From Magicicada septendecula (Eukaryota > Arthropoda > Insecta > Hemiptera > Cicadidae), in assembly GCA_034769895.1 (NCBI GenBank), contig CM068373.1, forward strand, positions 22,696,620 to 22,760,619: a DNA stretch of 64,000 nt, written 5' to 3'. Numbering within the stretch: the first letter of the stretch is position 1; each line of letters opens with the position of its first letter. The position numbers were made by a program, and so were the translations under genes. Under the pieces are notes generated by a model. It was not told where the DNA came from. It saw only the letters and a list, made by a program, of their open reading frames with translations, and did not search any database. Below are positions 31,679 to 42,030 of the stretch, in pieces.

Positions 31679-31885
31679 TTATTTATGCATATATATATAA
31701 AATGACAAAAATTCTATAATTTTTTTATTAATTCTTTTATAAACGGCTTTATAGTCGAGCCTGGCCTGTCGACTATCGCTTTCAATTTCACAATTTCTCC
31801 AGGTGTTAATCTTTTCGGCGAAAAAAAAACATTTATTGAGAAGACGACTCTCCTCCTCCTGTTTTGATAACGTGCTCATTTCCAT
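31679..31885 (-). CDS. small unknown ORF, minus strand
   Basis: 68 residues from ATG 31883-31885, charged in the middle and hydrophobic at the end. It could be an upstream exon of the gene at 30897-31613 or a separate gene. No motif. Confidence 0.3.
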   Translation of the reverse strand: MEMSTLSKQEEESRLLNKCFFFAEKINTWRNCEIESDSRQARLDYKAVYKRINKKIIEFLSFYIYMHK

Positions 31886-31888
31886 CAA

Positions 31889-32223
31889 AGACGCGGATAG
31901 AAGTAGGCCAAAAACAGCTGTAAATGTGTTCTATGTAAAATCAAATACGTTTTAAAAATATATATATAAAAAATGATATAAAAAGAACACACTTATTTTA
32001 CAGGCAACCAAAAAAATAAGAATTATTATACACGTTTTTGTGTAAAACATATTATTTTTATTATATATTAAAATTAAATTTAATAAACAACTGTAAATTA
32101 TTTATATATATATACATATAATTAAAATTAAATACTTATACTTATTTATATACACGGTTAAATATTTATACTATATACATATTTACATCAATCATTCAAC
32201 CAGCTGACCAACCTTAAATTATT
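31889..32223. other. AT-rich, nothing recognised
   Basis: Very AT-rich with short TA tracts. No ORF or structured motif supported. Confidence 0.5.
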
Positions 32224-32690
32224 TTAATACGGCTTATACCGCGTCTTGTACGAGCCGTGTGCTACATCTTTAACATTTTTAATTTTGGTTAAAGCCGATT
32301 TAAATAAATCGGTTGTTGCCACGAACAGCGGGTCTTGCGGTGACGACGCTAAAACAATTACTTTCCGTGATACTTTTTGCCACCAGTTGTCGGAAGATAT
32401 ATGCTTGATGTCAGCCGTTTGTGTTAATTTTACCTCAATCAAATATGGACCTTAGTTTTATAACTTAACATAACCTCCAGTAGCGTTAGTGTTTTTAATA
32501 AAAATAATCATTTACCAAAAGTGACGGTAGTCGATTGATAAAAACGTGCGAAGGGAGACGAAAAGCTGATATAAGAACAAGCTGATAATATCTGTATAAA
32601 ACAAAATAAAGTATTAATTTTACAACTTAAAATCTATCACTATCAACAGCGCTAATGTTTTTATATTAAATAAAAACATCCGCTTACCAA

Positions 32691-32752
<62 letters not shown>

Positions 32753-32880
32753 AGCAGATGATATCTGTATAAAAATAAAAAAAGTATTAATTTTACAACT
32801 TAACATTATCTGTTTGAAATCTATCACCATCAACAATGTTAGTGTATATAAAAAATTATCTCTTACCTGAGATAGCAACA
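32224..32880 (-). CDS. candidate spliced gene with a duplicated exon, minus strand
   Basis: Three related modules on the minus strand carry GT-AG-like borders. One exon is 32516-32591 (76 nt; preceded by TTATACAG, followed by GTAAAT) and joins in frame to a last exon 32224-32450 (preceded by CTAAG). Together they encode about 100 residues with a W-W pair (SSDNWWQKVSRK) and a basic end. A second copy of the internal exon, 32688-32764 (77 nt), has the same borders but is filled by TAC repeats. A further donor-like site lies near 32870. No ATG identified. Function unknown. Confidence 0.4.
32694..32751. repeat. (AGT)n microsatellite inside a duplicated exon
   Basis: About 19 trinucleotide units. 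On the minus strand they read as TAC and lie between splice-site-like borders, so they could encode poly-Tyr or poly-Thr depending on frame. Confidence 0.95.
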
Positions 32881-33002
32881 GTACAACACGTCGAGTCGAA
32901 CGAAGAATTGTACATAGATCTGTAAAATCCGATTCACTTTATATACATTTTTGAGAATATCGATTATGACCTCTGTACAGAGACTTGTTTACTGTTTTCC
33001 GT
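32881..33002. other. spacer, nothing recognised
   Basis: Short AT-rich stretch upstream of the tandem repeat. Confidence 0.4.
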
Positions 33003-33480
33003 TATCAAGCCAATTCCATTTACGTAATTATACAAAAAACTGCAATTAATAATCATATGATATGCGCGTGAAACTTGCTATTTACAGATTGTAATGTCAA
33101 AACAACAAAAAAATAATATAAGTAAAAATACTGTAGAGAGAATAATAATTAGAACTCTGTACTCAAGCCAATTCCATTTACGTAATTATACAAAAAAGTG
33201 CAATTAATAATCATATGATATGCGCGTGAAACTTGTTATTTATAGATTGTAATGTCAAAAAAAAAAAATAATAATATGTAAGAATACTGTAGAGAGAATA
33301 ATAATTAAAATTCTGTACCCGGATTTCTTTACTGTTTCCGTTATCAAGCCAATTATTTTAATAACTGTAATTAATAATCGTGTGATATACACGTGAAACT
33401 TGTTATTTACAGATTGTAATATAAAAAACAAAACAAAAAATAATATAATTAAGAGTACTGTCGATTAAACAACCCGGAAT
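33003..33480. repeat. three tandem repeats of about 160 bp
   Basis: Units begin near 33003, 33165 and 33340 and share the order TCAAGCCAATT, a run AATTAATAATC, ATGATATGCGCGTGAAACTTG, TTTACAGATTGTAATG and AGTACTGTAGAG-like ends. The third unit is more diverged (GTGATATACACGTGAAACTTG). The block sits between the leftward unknown genes and the rightward polymerase, so it may be a shared control region or replication-related. No coding. Confidence 0.85.
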
Positions 33481-33842
33481 TATCGCAAATTGGTTTTTCC
33501 ATTTATGTACAGCGCCAATTAACTAAAATGACGTAAATATTTTTTTCTCAATTTGTATTTTACTGCTGTTACCGCAAAACGTTTAAATAATACGATTTTC
33601 TTCCTCTACATCAGTATGAAGACAAATTCATCAAATTCGTTACAGGACAGACAGACAGAAAGATACAATCGTTTCACAACAAAATCGACGAATTTTGTGT
33701 GTGTGAAACAAGAACTGATTTAATTCAGTTATAACAACAGCAACCTGTAAGTATTGGAATTATCTTTTACTGTTAAACTAATTCAATAGTAAATACTTAC
33801 TTTTTAAAAAAAAATGAATGATTTTACTTTTTTTAGATTATA
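33481..33842. other. probable polymerase upstream region
   Basis: AT-rich with no ORF. It leads directly to the polymerase ATG at 33843 and presumably contains its promoter; I see no clear TATA or initiator. Confidence 0.4.
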
Positions 33843-36800
33843 ATGGACAAACAACTCCCGTTCAAAAAGAGATTGTCTGTAAGAACCATTAATGACGTGA
33901 ATACTCACACACCTGGACCCGGACCTTCATCCAGACAAGATATTCAACCCGGGTCATCATACATACAAGATCCTCAACCTGGGCCGTCTTATACACAACA
34001 TCCAAGTTATTCTTCCACATCATCATCATCATAATCATCATCACCATCATCATCATTATCATCATCTAATAATAATTTACGTTTAAAAAATAATAGATTA
34101 AAACATATAATTTTAGAAAATAAATTTATAGAAATAGAAAATGCGTTTAAAGGTAAATTAAGAACATATTTTTATAAAAATAATAATAACGTAATTAAAG
34201 ATATATGTCTATTATTAATTTATTTAAAATTAGAAATATTAAACATTTTAAGTAATATGATTGTAATATATAACGCTATAAAATTCAATATTTTAGTTGA
34301 ATGTACATACGTTAAAAATAATATTAATGAATATCAGGACAGAACATTTAAAACCAAAAACATTATTTTACTTCATAGTTCGTCTATACCATCTGAAATA
34401 GACAGTATGATAAACAGTATTTGTAATGAAGAAGACATATATGTACAAAAGGGCTCTGGATGGTCGTTACATTCAATTGACGGGATATTGATTCGAATTA
34501 ATCGTTTCAAGCCTTTAAGAGGTAGTTCGTATATCCCGCTTTCACCAAAACTGACTGCTAAAAAAAGCATAATTAATCCTAAAAATACAGATAATTATTG
34601 TTTTAAATGGGCGATTCTTTGTAAATTCATAAACGGCTCACACCCGGAACGCATAAATTTCCGTTATAAGGATTTAGAAAATAAATTTACTTTTAATAAT
34701 ATCGATTTTCCTACTCCGTTAACACAAATAAAAATTTTCGAAAAAAATAATAACGTTTCGATTAACGTGTATGGTGTTGAAAACGATATCACAATTTACC
34801 CGTTAAAAGTATGCGATAATGAAAAATCAAACCATTTCGATCTTTTATTATTAAATAAAAATAATACAACCCATTATTGTTATATTAAAAATTTTACCAG
34901 ATTAATTAGATCGCAAGTAACTAAAAGTTTCAATGATATCGAATTTTGTAAACGGTGTCTAACTTACTTCACTGTTAAATCTAAAAAGTTAATAATACAT
35001 AAACGAAACTGTCAAAAAAATACACCTACACGAGTGATAATGCCGACTGATAATTTAAAATTTCAAAATTTCCAATACCAATATAAACTTCCAATAGTAA
35101 TTTACGCGGATTTTGAATGTATATTAAAACCGATAAGTACTTGTTACCCTGATCGGAAATATTCTTTTACAGTCGCGAATGAACTACACGAACCTATGAG
35201 TTTTTGTGTTTATTTCGTTGTAGAAAATTCAATTCCCGCTAATATTAAAAAAGCATTTGCCATCAGAACCGTTCTTATATAGAGGTAAAAATGCTGCGGA
35301 AAAATTCGTGTCATATCTCGTTGAAAACATAAATTTATTAGGTCTGCTTCTTAATAATATTAAACCGTTAAAAATGACAAAACAAGATAAAATCAAATAT
35401 AAATCTACTACACATTGCGAAATGTGCAAACGTGAATTCACGTTACTTTACAGACCCGTTAGAGATCATTGCCATATTACTGGTCGTTACCGTTCCGCAT
35501 TATGTAATAATTGTAATCTGAGGAGACAAAATCAAAAATTTGTTCCCGTTTTTATTCATGCTAGTTCAAATTATGATTCTCATTTTATCGTCCGCCAATT
35601 AGGGTATGATATTAGACAAATAATTGTTATTCCAAATTCGACTGAAAAATATATATCATTTTCAAAAAAAACGTGTAACGGAATAACTATTAAATTTGTT
35701 GATACTTTTCGTTTTCTAAATAGATCCTTAGCGGAACTAAGCAATAATCTACCAAAAAATCAATTTTTTCATACTAGCAAATTTTTTTCAAATAATGATA
35801 TGGATTTAGTCACTCGAAAAGGTGTATATCCTTACGAATATACCGATTCGTGGGAAAAATTGGAAGTTCAAGAACTACCTCCTAAAGTCGAATTTTATAG
35901 TAAATTAAATGCGAAACATATAAGCGATGAAGATTATAATCACGCGGTTCAAGTTTGGGATCATTTTAAAATTAAATCGTTGGGCGACTACAGTGATTTA
36001 TATTTGAAAATTGACGTATTGCTTTTATGCGACGTTTTTGAAAGTTTTCGTTTGCTTTGTTTATCTTCACATAATTTAGATTGTGCGCATTATTTAACCG
36101 TTCCAGGGTTTGCTTTTGACGCGATGTTATTTTGTACTGGTATAGAACTTGAGTTGCTTAACGAATACGAAAAGTATATTTTCTGCGAAGCCGCTATAAA
36201 AGGAGGAATGTCGTCATGTATTAAAAAATATTCAAAAGCCAATAACGAATATATAAAAGAAACATATAATCCAAATTATCCTAAAACATTTTTAACATAT
36301 TTAGACGCGAATAATCTATACGGGTGGGCGATGAGTGAATATATTCCGTATTCTAACTTTGTATGGACTGATAAAATTACTATTACAGATATATTAAATA
36401 CCTCTAATAATTCTAAAACATGGTATATATTAGAAGTCGATATAGAATACCCTGAAAGTTACACGATAACCATATGGATCTACCATTTCTTCCAATTAAT
36501 AAAAGTATAAATCACACAAAACAAACAAAATTACTAACTACATTAGAACCAAAAGAACATTATATTTGCCATTATATCAATTTAAAACAAGCTGTCAATC
36601 ACGGGTTGAAAGTAACTAAAATTCACAGAACGTTAAAATTTTATCAAAAACCATGGCTAAAACCGTATATCGATTTAAATACGGAAAAACGACGAATTGC
36701 AACAAACGAGTTTGAAAAAGATTTTTTTAAATTGTTAAATAATTCTGTCTTTGGTAAGTGTATGGAAAATGTAAGAAAAAGAATGAAATTAGATCTTGTA

Positions 36801-37525
36801 AGTGAAAATAAAAAATTATTAAAACTTATTTCTAAGCCGACTTTCAAAGACAGAATTATATATGATAAATCGCTTTGTGCTGTATTATCAAACAAAACGT
36901 CTATTTATTTTAATAAACCAATTTATGTAGGTTTCGCGGTATTAGAATTGAGCAAAACCTTAATGTATGAATTTCATTATGATATAATGAAAAAAAAGTA
37001 TGGAAACAAAATTTCGTTATTATATACTGATACTGACAGTTTGTTTTATGAAATATTGACAAATTATTTTTACGAAGATATGCTAGATCCAGATTTGAAA
37101 ATGTTTTTTGATACTAGCGATTATCCTCCTGATCATAAATGTTATTCTACTATAAATAAAAAAGTAATCGGTAAATTTAAAGACGAATGTAACGGTATTC
37201 CGATTAAGGAATTTATTGGTTTACGATCGAAATTATATACGTATACTACGCGTGACAATAATATTCAAAAGAAAGCGAAAGGAATTAAAAATGTGTAATT
37301 AATAACGAGATCTCGTTTAACGATTTCAAAAATTGTCTTCATAATACTCTTTCGGAAACAGAAAAACGTAGAATTATGAAATTAATAAGATCGAAAAAAC
37401 ATATAGTAGAATCGGTATCAATTAATAAATTAGCGTTAAGCAATAATGATGATAAGAGAGTATTATGTGATAACGGGATAAATACAATCCCGTACGGTCA
37501 TTATTCATTAAGCCATTCAAGCTGA
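33843..37525 (+). pseudogene. family B DNA polymerase (Maverick, protein-primed type), broken
   Basis: ATG 33843. A Pro/Ser-rich start, TAA at 34032-34034 inside a TCA (Ser) run, then the same frame to about 35250, a shift to 36465, another shift to about 37290, and a last shift to TGA 37523-37525. Motifs in order: a Cys/His pair (CKRCLTYF...H), exonuclease YADFEC (about 35102), an endonuclease VII-like Cys/His block (CEMCKREF, VRDHCHITGRYR, CNNC; 35410-35515), polymerase A YLDANNLYGW (about 36299), B NNSVFGKCM (about 36738) and C YTDTDSL (about 37024). It replicates the element. All catalytic motifs survive, but four breaks prevent a full product. Confidence 0.92.
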
Positions 37526-37542
37526 TACTTTATAGCCGAACC

Positions 37543-37821
37543 ATGAATCGTCTTTTTATGTTACACAATAAACACAATCAACGTAAAAACATCGTTTTTA
37601 ATATTTACGATACTCAGGTTATAGGACTTAAAAATTTTAATATCTGTTATTATAAAATATTTAAATTTCTTCGTGAAAAAGTAGAAGAATATGATAATAA
37701 TGTGGAGTGTATTAAAAATTGTACAAAGTTTGATGTGTATCAAAATACTTGTTGTAATAATCATTTAAAATGTGATCAACACGTTACTCAACTTTGGAAT
37801 ACTATATCTCAATTATTTTAA
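37543..37821 (+). CDS. unknown small Cys-containing ORF
   Basis: 92 residues from ATG 37543, 17 bp after the polymerase. Lys/Asn-rich, with C and H spaced in the second half (CIKNC, CCNNHLKC). No family recognised. It could be a real small gene or a by-product of AT-rich sequence. Confidence 0.35.
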   Translation: MNRLFMLHNKHNQRKNIVFNIYDTQVIGLKNFNICYYKIFKFLREKVEEYDNNVECIKNCTKFDVYQNTCCNNHLKCDQHVTQLWNTISQLF

Positions 37822-38092
37822 CATATTTTAATTTACCACGACATTTTATGTATATATATTTTTAATACCTGAACAAAAAATGATATCGACAATATTCAAA
37901 CAATTTCCTACACAAAAAAATGTTCACTAAAACGTACACTGGAAACGTGATTGTATTAATTGCAATGAAACTGATAATAAATCAATCTTTTGACTTTCTA
38001 CTTACAACACGTACTGACGATAATGCGTTTTCTGTGTATATAAACCGATTAAAAATTGTGGCTCAGCATCCAGAAGCATACCAGCTGCTGTA
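37822..38092. other. spacer, nothing recognised
   Basis: AT-rich spacer upstream of the fourth BIR gene. Confidence 0.4.
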
Positions 38093-38422
38093 ATGTATAA
38101 TCACGTAGAATTTTTCAAACGCTTAACAACGTTTTATAAAGTTGAAAAAGCTGGACGGAAAAAACATTATCACAGATTATATCCGAATAGCAATCAAAAC
38201 CCTCACAAACTGGCAGCCGCTGGATTTGTTTATGAAGGCGATGGAGACACCGTTCGGTGTCTAACATGTAGAGTCAGATTTATGGAGTGGTCTGCGGAGG
38301 ATTGCCCTATAACATTACATAAGACTGTAATGCCGCAATGCCAGTTTGTGATAACACAGCTTGGATGTACTGAAGCCGGTTGTCAAAATTCTCAGTACTA
38401 TTGTTGGAAGGGGTCCGAATGA
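38093..38422 (+). CDS. BIR-domain protein (IAP-like), fourth copy
   Basis: 109 residues from ATG 38093, intact. One BIR: LAAAGFVYEGDGD, CLTCRVRFMEW, then His 16 residues after the second Cys and a Cys six later. The linker and the C-terminus (CTEAGCQNSQYYC) differ from the left-end copies, so it is an older or separately acquired paralogue. No RING. Expected to bind zinc and act on apoptosis signalling by family analogy. Confidence 0.8.
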   Translation: MYNHVEFFKRLTTFYKVEKAGRKKHYHRLYPNSNQNPHKLAAAGFVYEGDGDTVRCLTCRVRFMEWSAEDCPITLHKTVMPQCQFVITQLGCTEAGCQNSQYYCWKGSE

Positions 38423-38767
38423 TCATCATCATTAAGGTATTTAAAAAAAAATAGGTGATTATATTAGTTTCACAATGTAATTTAGTTACTTGTAAAATAA
38501 CTTATTATAATATGTTCTACACAAGAACATACATATACAGTAATTATTCGTTACCTGTAAAATAAGTAAGGTTCTTCATATATCGTTTTTATATTTCTCT
38601 ATTCCAAAAATTTTGTCTTATAAGTCTTTCCTATATCATTTTTTTAAAATGTGTAATTATTAAAATATATAAACAAATTATTATTTTTGTTTGTTATAGG
38701 TTGGGAAGACTGACTTCCAACTGCTGTTAAAAAAAACAAAATAATATATGTAAATAAAGTTTTTTAT
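38423..38767. other. AT-rich spacer, nothing recognised
   Basis: No gene. Lies between the BIR gene and the tandem array. Confidence 0.4.
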
Positions 38768-39480
38768 ATATTTTCATTTATTAATTACTAAAATCATATA
38801 TACAAAAGTCATTTTGTATGTACTTGTTAATATAATCTTAATTATTTTGTCATCATAGTTCAAATAGTTATTTTGTATGTACTTGTCAATATAATCTCAA
38901 TTATTTTGTTATCACAAAATTTGTAACTGTTCAAATAATCATTTTGTATGTACTTGTTAATATAATGTCAATTATTTTATCATCATAAAATTTGTAACTG
39001 ATCAAATAGTTATTTTGTATGTACTTGTTAATATAATCTCAATTATTTTGTTATCACAAAATTTGTAACTGTTCAAACAATCATTTTGTATGTATTTGTT
39101 AATATAATCTGTTCATTATATATGTATTTAATGGTATGATAATAAATATTGTGATCTGCTTTGATTTGTTGTTATTATTATTATTATTATTATTTTTTTT
39201 TTTTTTTTTTTTTTTTCTAAGAATAATTAAAATAAAACCAGTGTTTGTTATTAATTACTAAAATCATATATACAAAAGTCATTTTGTATGTACTTGTTAA
39301 TATAATCTTAATTATTTTGTTATCACAAAATTTGTAACTATTCAAATAATCATTTTGTATGTATTTGTTAATATAATCTGTTCATTATATATGTATTTAA
39401 TGGTATGATAATAAATATTGTGGTCTGCTTTGATTTGTTATTATTATTTTGTAGGAATAATTAAAATAAAACCAGTGTTT
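38768..39480. repeat. tandem array of about 66-70-bp units, then a partial second copy
   Basis: Five units between about 38805 and 39110 share CATTTTGTATGTACTTGTTAA, AATTATTTTGTTATC and AAATTTGTAACTGTTCAAA. A tail with (TTA)n and a T run follows (39170-39216). The whole start is then repeated at 39252-39480 with only two units. It lies between two converging genes (BIR on plus, metalloproteinase on minus), where transcripts would end. Confidence 0.9.
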
Positions 39481-39700
39481 GTTAATAATACAATTTATTA
39501 CACTATTCACAACATTGAAATATTTCTCAATACAAAAATTCAAATCATATCAATTTGAAGGTTATAGGTTATCCGTCGACTGCGGCGTAAACAAGCGTTG
39601 ACAATAATACATAACATAGTCATCGTACAAAACACATATCAACTCTATTTTTATAAATTTTATTTACAAACTGAACTTTTATTCTTCTTCATCGATATTA
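39481..39700. other. 3' flank of the metalloproteinase gene
   Basis: No independent gene supported. AATAAA-like strings occur on the minus strand. Confidence 0.35.
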
Positions 39701-41283
39701 CTATCGATTATTGTGTGAAATCGATTGGTCTTTCTTTTGAATTATCAATTGTAATATTAATTCTTTCAATTTGTATAGTACATCATCATTTACACATTTC
39801 AATCCGAATATCGATAGATTATTTTGTTCTGTTCTAACTAATCCGCCCGTAAATTCATTAAAGACATATACAGTGTTATTCTTGAAAAAGTATAAATTGC
39901 CGTCAAAAATCTAAATGATGAATCGATTTTAGGCGGTATTCCAGGAAATGTATCGGATATATAACCCCATGATTTAGTAGTGAACATACACTCATTGACT
40001 TCTCTATAATAATTATCATCATGAAATATATAAGTTTTACCTGTATAACTGTTGAATACCGCATGCAAATTATTCGGTTGTATGTTAAATAAAGACTGGA
40101 TATGCTTCGGATAACCATGACTTAATTTAAGACTCATTAAATCAAACATGAATACCAAAGAATCTATAAACATAACTATCTCGCCAGATTGTCGTTGATA
40201 TACAGCTAAAATTTTTGTGAAATTTCTTGGAAGAAACGTTAACCAATGTTTTATTATAAGCGGTTTGGTGTATATTATCTCTGCCGGATTTAATATCCAC
40301 AACCATTTTTCATGTAATATATATAATCGTTTATCGGCAATTAAAAATAAATTAATATTTCTAAAATTACAAAGATCAATTTTATTTGTATCTATAGAAC
40401 GCTCGTCTTCTATCTTTGGTATTGAAGAAGATGGTGACATCGGCATGGAAGACGTCATAAAAGTGTTTTGTGTCTTACCATACAAATTTTGAATGGCTAA
40501 AACATCATCATCACCTAACTCGATTTTGCCATTATAATAAGCATACATTACAGAATCTGATACATCTGAATGTGATAAACCTATAGCATGACCGATTTCG
40601 TGTATTAAAGTTGCATACAAACTTGATTGACCAAAAGGAACGACTTTGCCAGTCGAATATGACCAATTTTCATCTTCATCAATATGAATTTCTCGTCTTG
40701 AATTATTATAATCAGGAAAATATGCGTGCGCTAATGTTCCGCCTTTACCGTCAAACATTCTCGTACATTGCCACGATTCTTTTTGCATCATATGTTTCAA
40801 TCGTTTATTAGAAATTAAAATATCTGTATTCACTCTATCATGTTTGAAACGTATACCAGACTTATCCTCCCATACTGCGAAAGCTTGTTTAATCAATTCT
40901 AACACCTCTTGATTCGCTAAATAATAATGCCATGTTACTTCGGGCTTGTTCCATTTGAAACTGGATACTCGATAATCGATAATATCATTGTTACCGCACC
41001 TAGTTTTCGACATTAAGTTTATAGTTTCATTATTTAACTCGCCATCAGTAGGTAATTTATAGTATTCTTGAAATATAAGTAACGCGTTTGCAATATCTGA
41101 TTCATTTACCGCTTGCAACGAAGATTCATCATCTGTTTGAAGATAACCATAGTCATATAAATATCGCTTAACTTTATCGATTTCAATTTGTGTTGTATTA
41201 TCGGTCGAAGAATTTGCTAGTAATATTTGATCGCATTTTGTCCATAATGTTAAAAAAAATATTACAGATTTAAACGGCGTCAT
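39701..41283 (-). pseudogene. matrix metalloproteinase with hemopexin domain
   Basis: ATG 41281-41283. Residues 1-24 look like a signal peptide. A peptidoglycan-binding-like prodomain ends in the cysteine switch KTRCGNND (Cys96). The catalytic domain has HEIGHAIGLSH (His228, 232, 238; Glu229) and Met-turn Met246. A Ser/Pro/Met linker then leads to a hemopexin propeller opening at Cys305. In the fourth blade a T run (about 39902) is probably one base short: the frame goes to a stop at 39838, whereas the next frame continues to 39701 and holds the closing Cys expected of hemopexin. A secreted, zinc-dependent matrix protease. Its start is about 30 bp inside the right inverted repeat. Confidence 0.9.
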
Positions 41284-41313
41284 AGTTTCCGATTGTACTG
41301 TACAATGACAAAT

Positions 41314-42030
41314 ACCAAACAACGCCGCTAATACTTATAAAAGAATATATCATATCATTATCCCTTCTCCTAAACATTTGTTTACAAAACAAACGCGTTC
41401 CGGCGGTCGCCAAACTCAGCGTGTTTATGTTTACGTTTTTTTTACCGCGTGTCCCAGCTTTACTTTGTTTACATAAAAGAATATATCATATCGTTATCCC
41501 TTCTCCTAAACATTTGTTTACAAAACAGACGCGTTCCGGCGGTCGCCGAACTCCGAATGTTTATGTTTACTTTTTTTTTACCGCGTGTCCCAGCTTTACT
41601 TTGTTTACGTTTGTTACTGGGTCGGCCGGCGTCGATTGGCGGCCAAGGAAAACAACGAGCACGTGGTGATAGCTGCGTCGGCGAGAAAAAAAACGTAAAC
41701 ATAAACGTTCCGATACGTAAACAACGCAAAGCTGGGACACACGGTGAAAAAAACGTAAACATAAACACGAGGAGTTCGATGACCGCGCGGTGGCTGCGGG
41801 GTGAGGCGGGGGTGGGAAGGAAGGAAAAATGTAAACATAAACAGACGAGAGGGGGCGTGGCGAGAGAGAAAAAATGTAAACCAACTGAAAAAATGGAAAC
41901 AAACACGCGTAGTTTGGTGACCGCGCGGCGGTTATGTAGGTGAAGACGGGGGTGGAGAGGATGAAAAAAATGTAAACATAAACAAACGAGGGGGGCGTGG
42001 CTGTCCCAGAACCAACATTTTATTACTACT
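41314..42030 (-). repeat. right terminal inverted repeat of the Maverick
   Basis: 717 bp. A 136-bp segment is tandemly duplicated (41337-41472 and 41473-41608); without it the length is 581 bp, exactly that of the left repeat. It ends in AGTAGTAATAAAA on the minus strand, as the left repeat does on the plus strand, then the duplication CACCAA. The same TGTTTAC-type motifs recur throughout. Confidence 0.95.

Larger units (their letters stand above)
21114..42030 (+). mobile_element. Maverick/Polinton (adintovirus-like) element
   Basis: 20,917 bp long, starting AG and ending CT as Mavericks do. It is flanked by a perfect 6-bp duplication CACCAA (21108-21113 and 42031-42036) and bounded by inverted repeats of 581 and 717 bp. 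It carries the diagnostic set: DDE integrase, packaging ATPase, adenain-type protease, minor and major capsid proteins and family B DNA polymerase. Extra genes are four BIR proteins, a PLA2 protein and a metalloproteinase. It is inserted in the leader of a Gypsy element. At least ten stops or frameshifts hit its genes, so it is an endogenous, probably defective copy. Confidence 0.95.

Noticed and set aside
32684-32878. Poly-Tyr reading on the minus strand
   Set aside because: As one continuous ORF it crosses splice-like sites and the TAC repeat; treated as exon and intron pieces instead.
33003-33480. CRISPR-like spacing of the tandem repeats
   Set aside because: Units are about 160 bp and contiguous without unique spacers; eukaryotic context.
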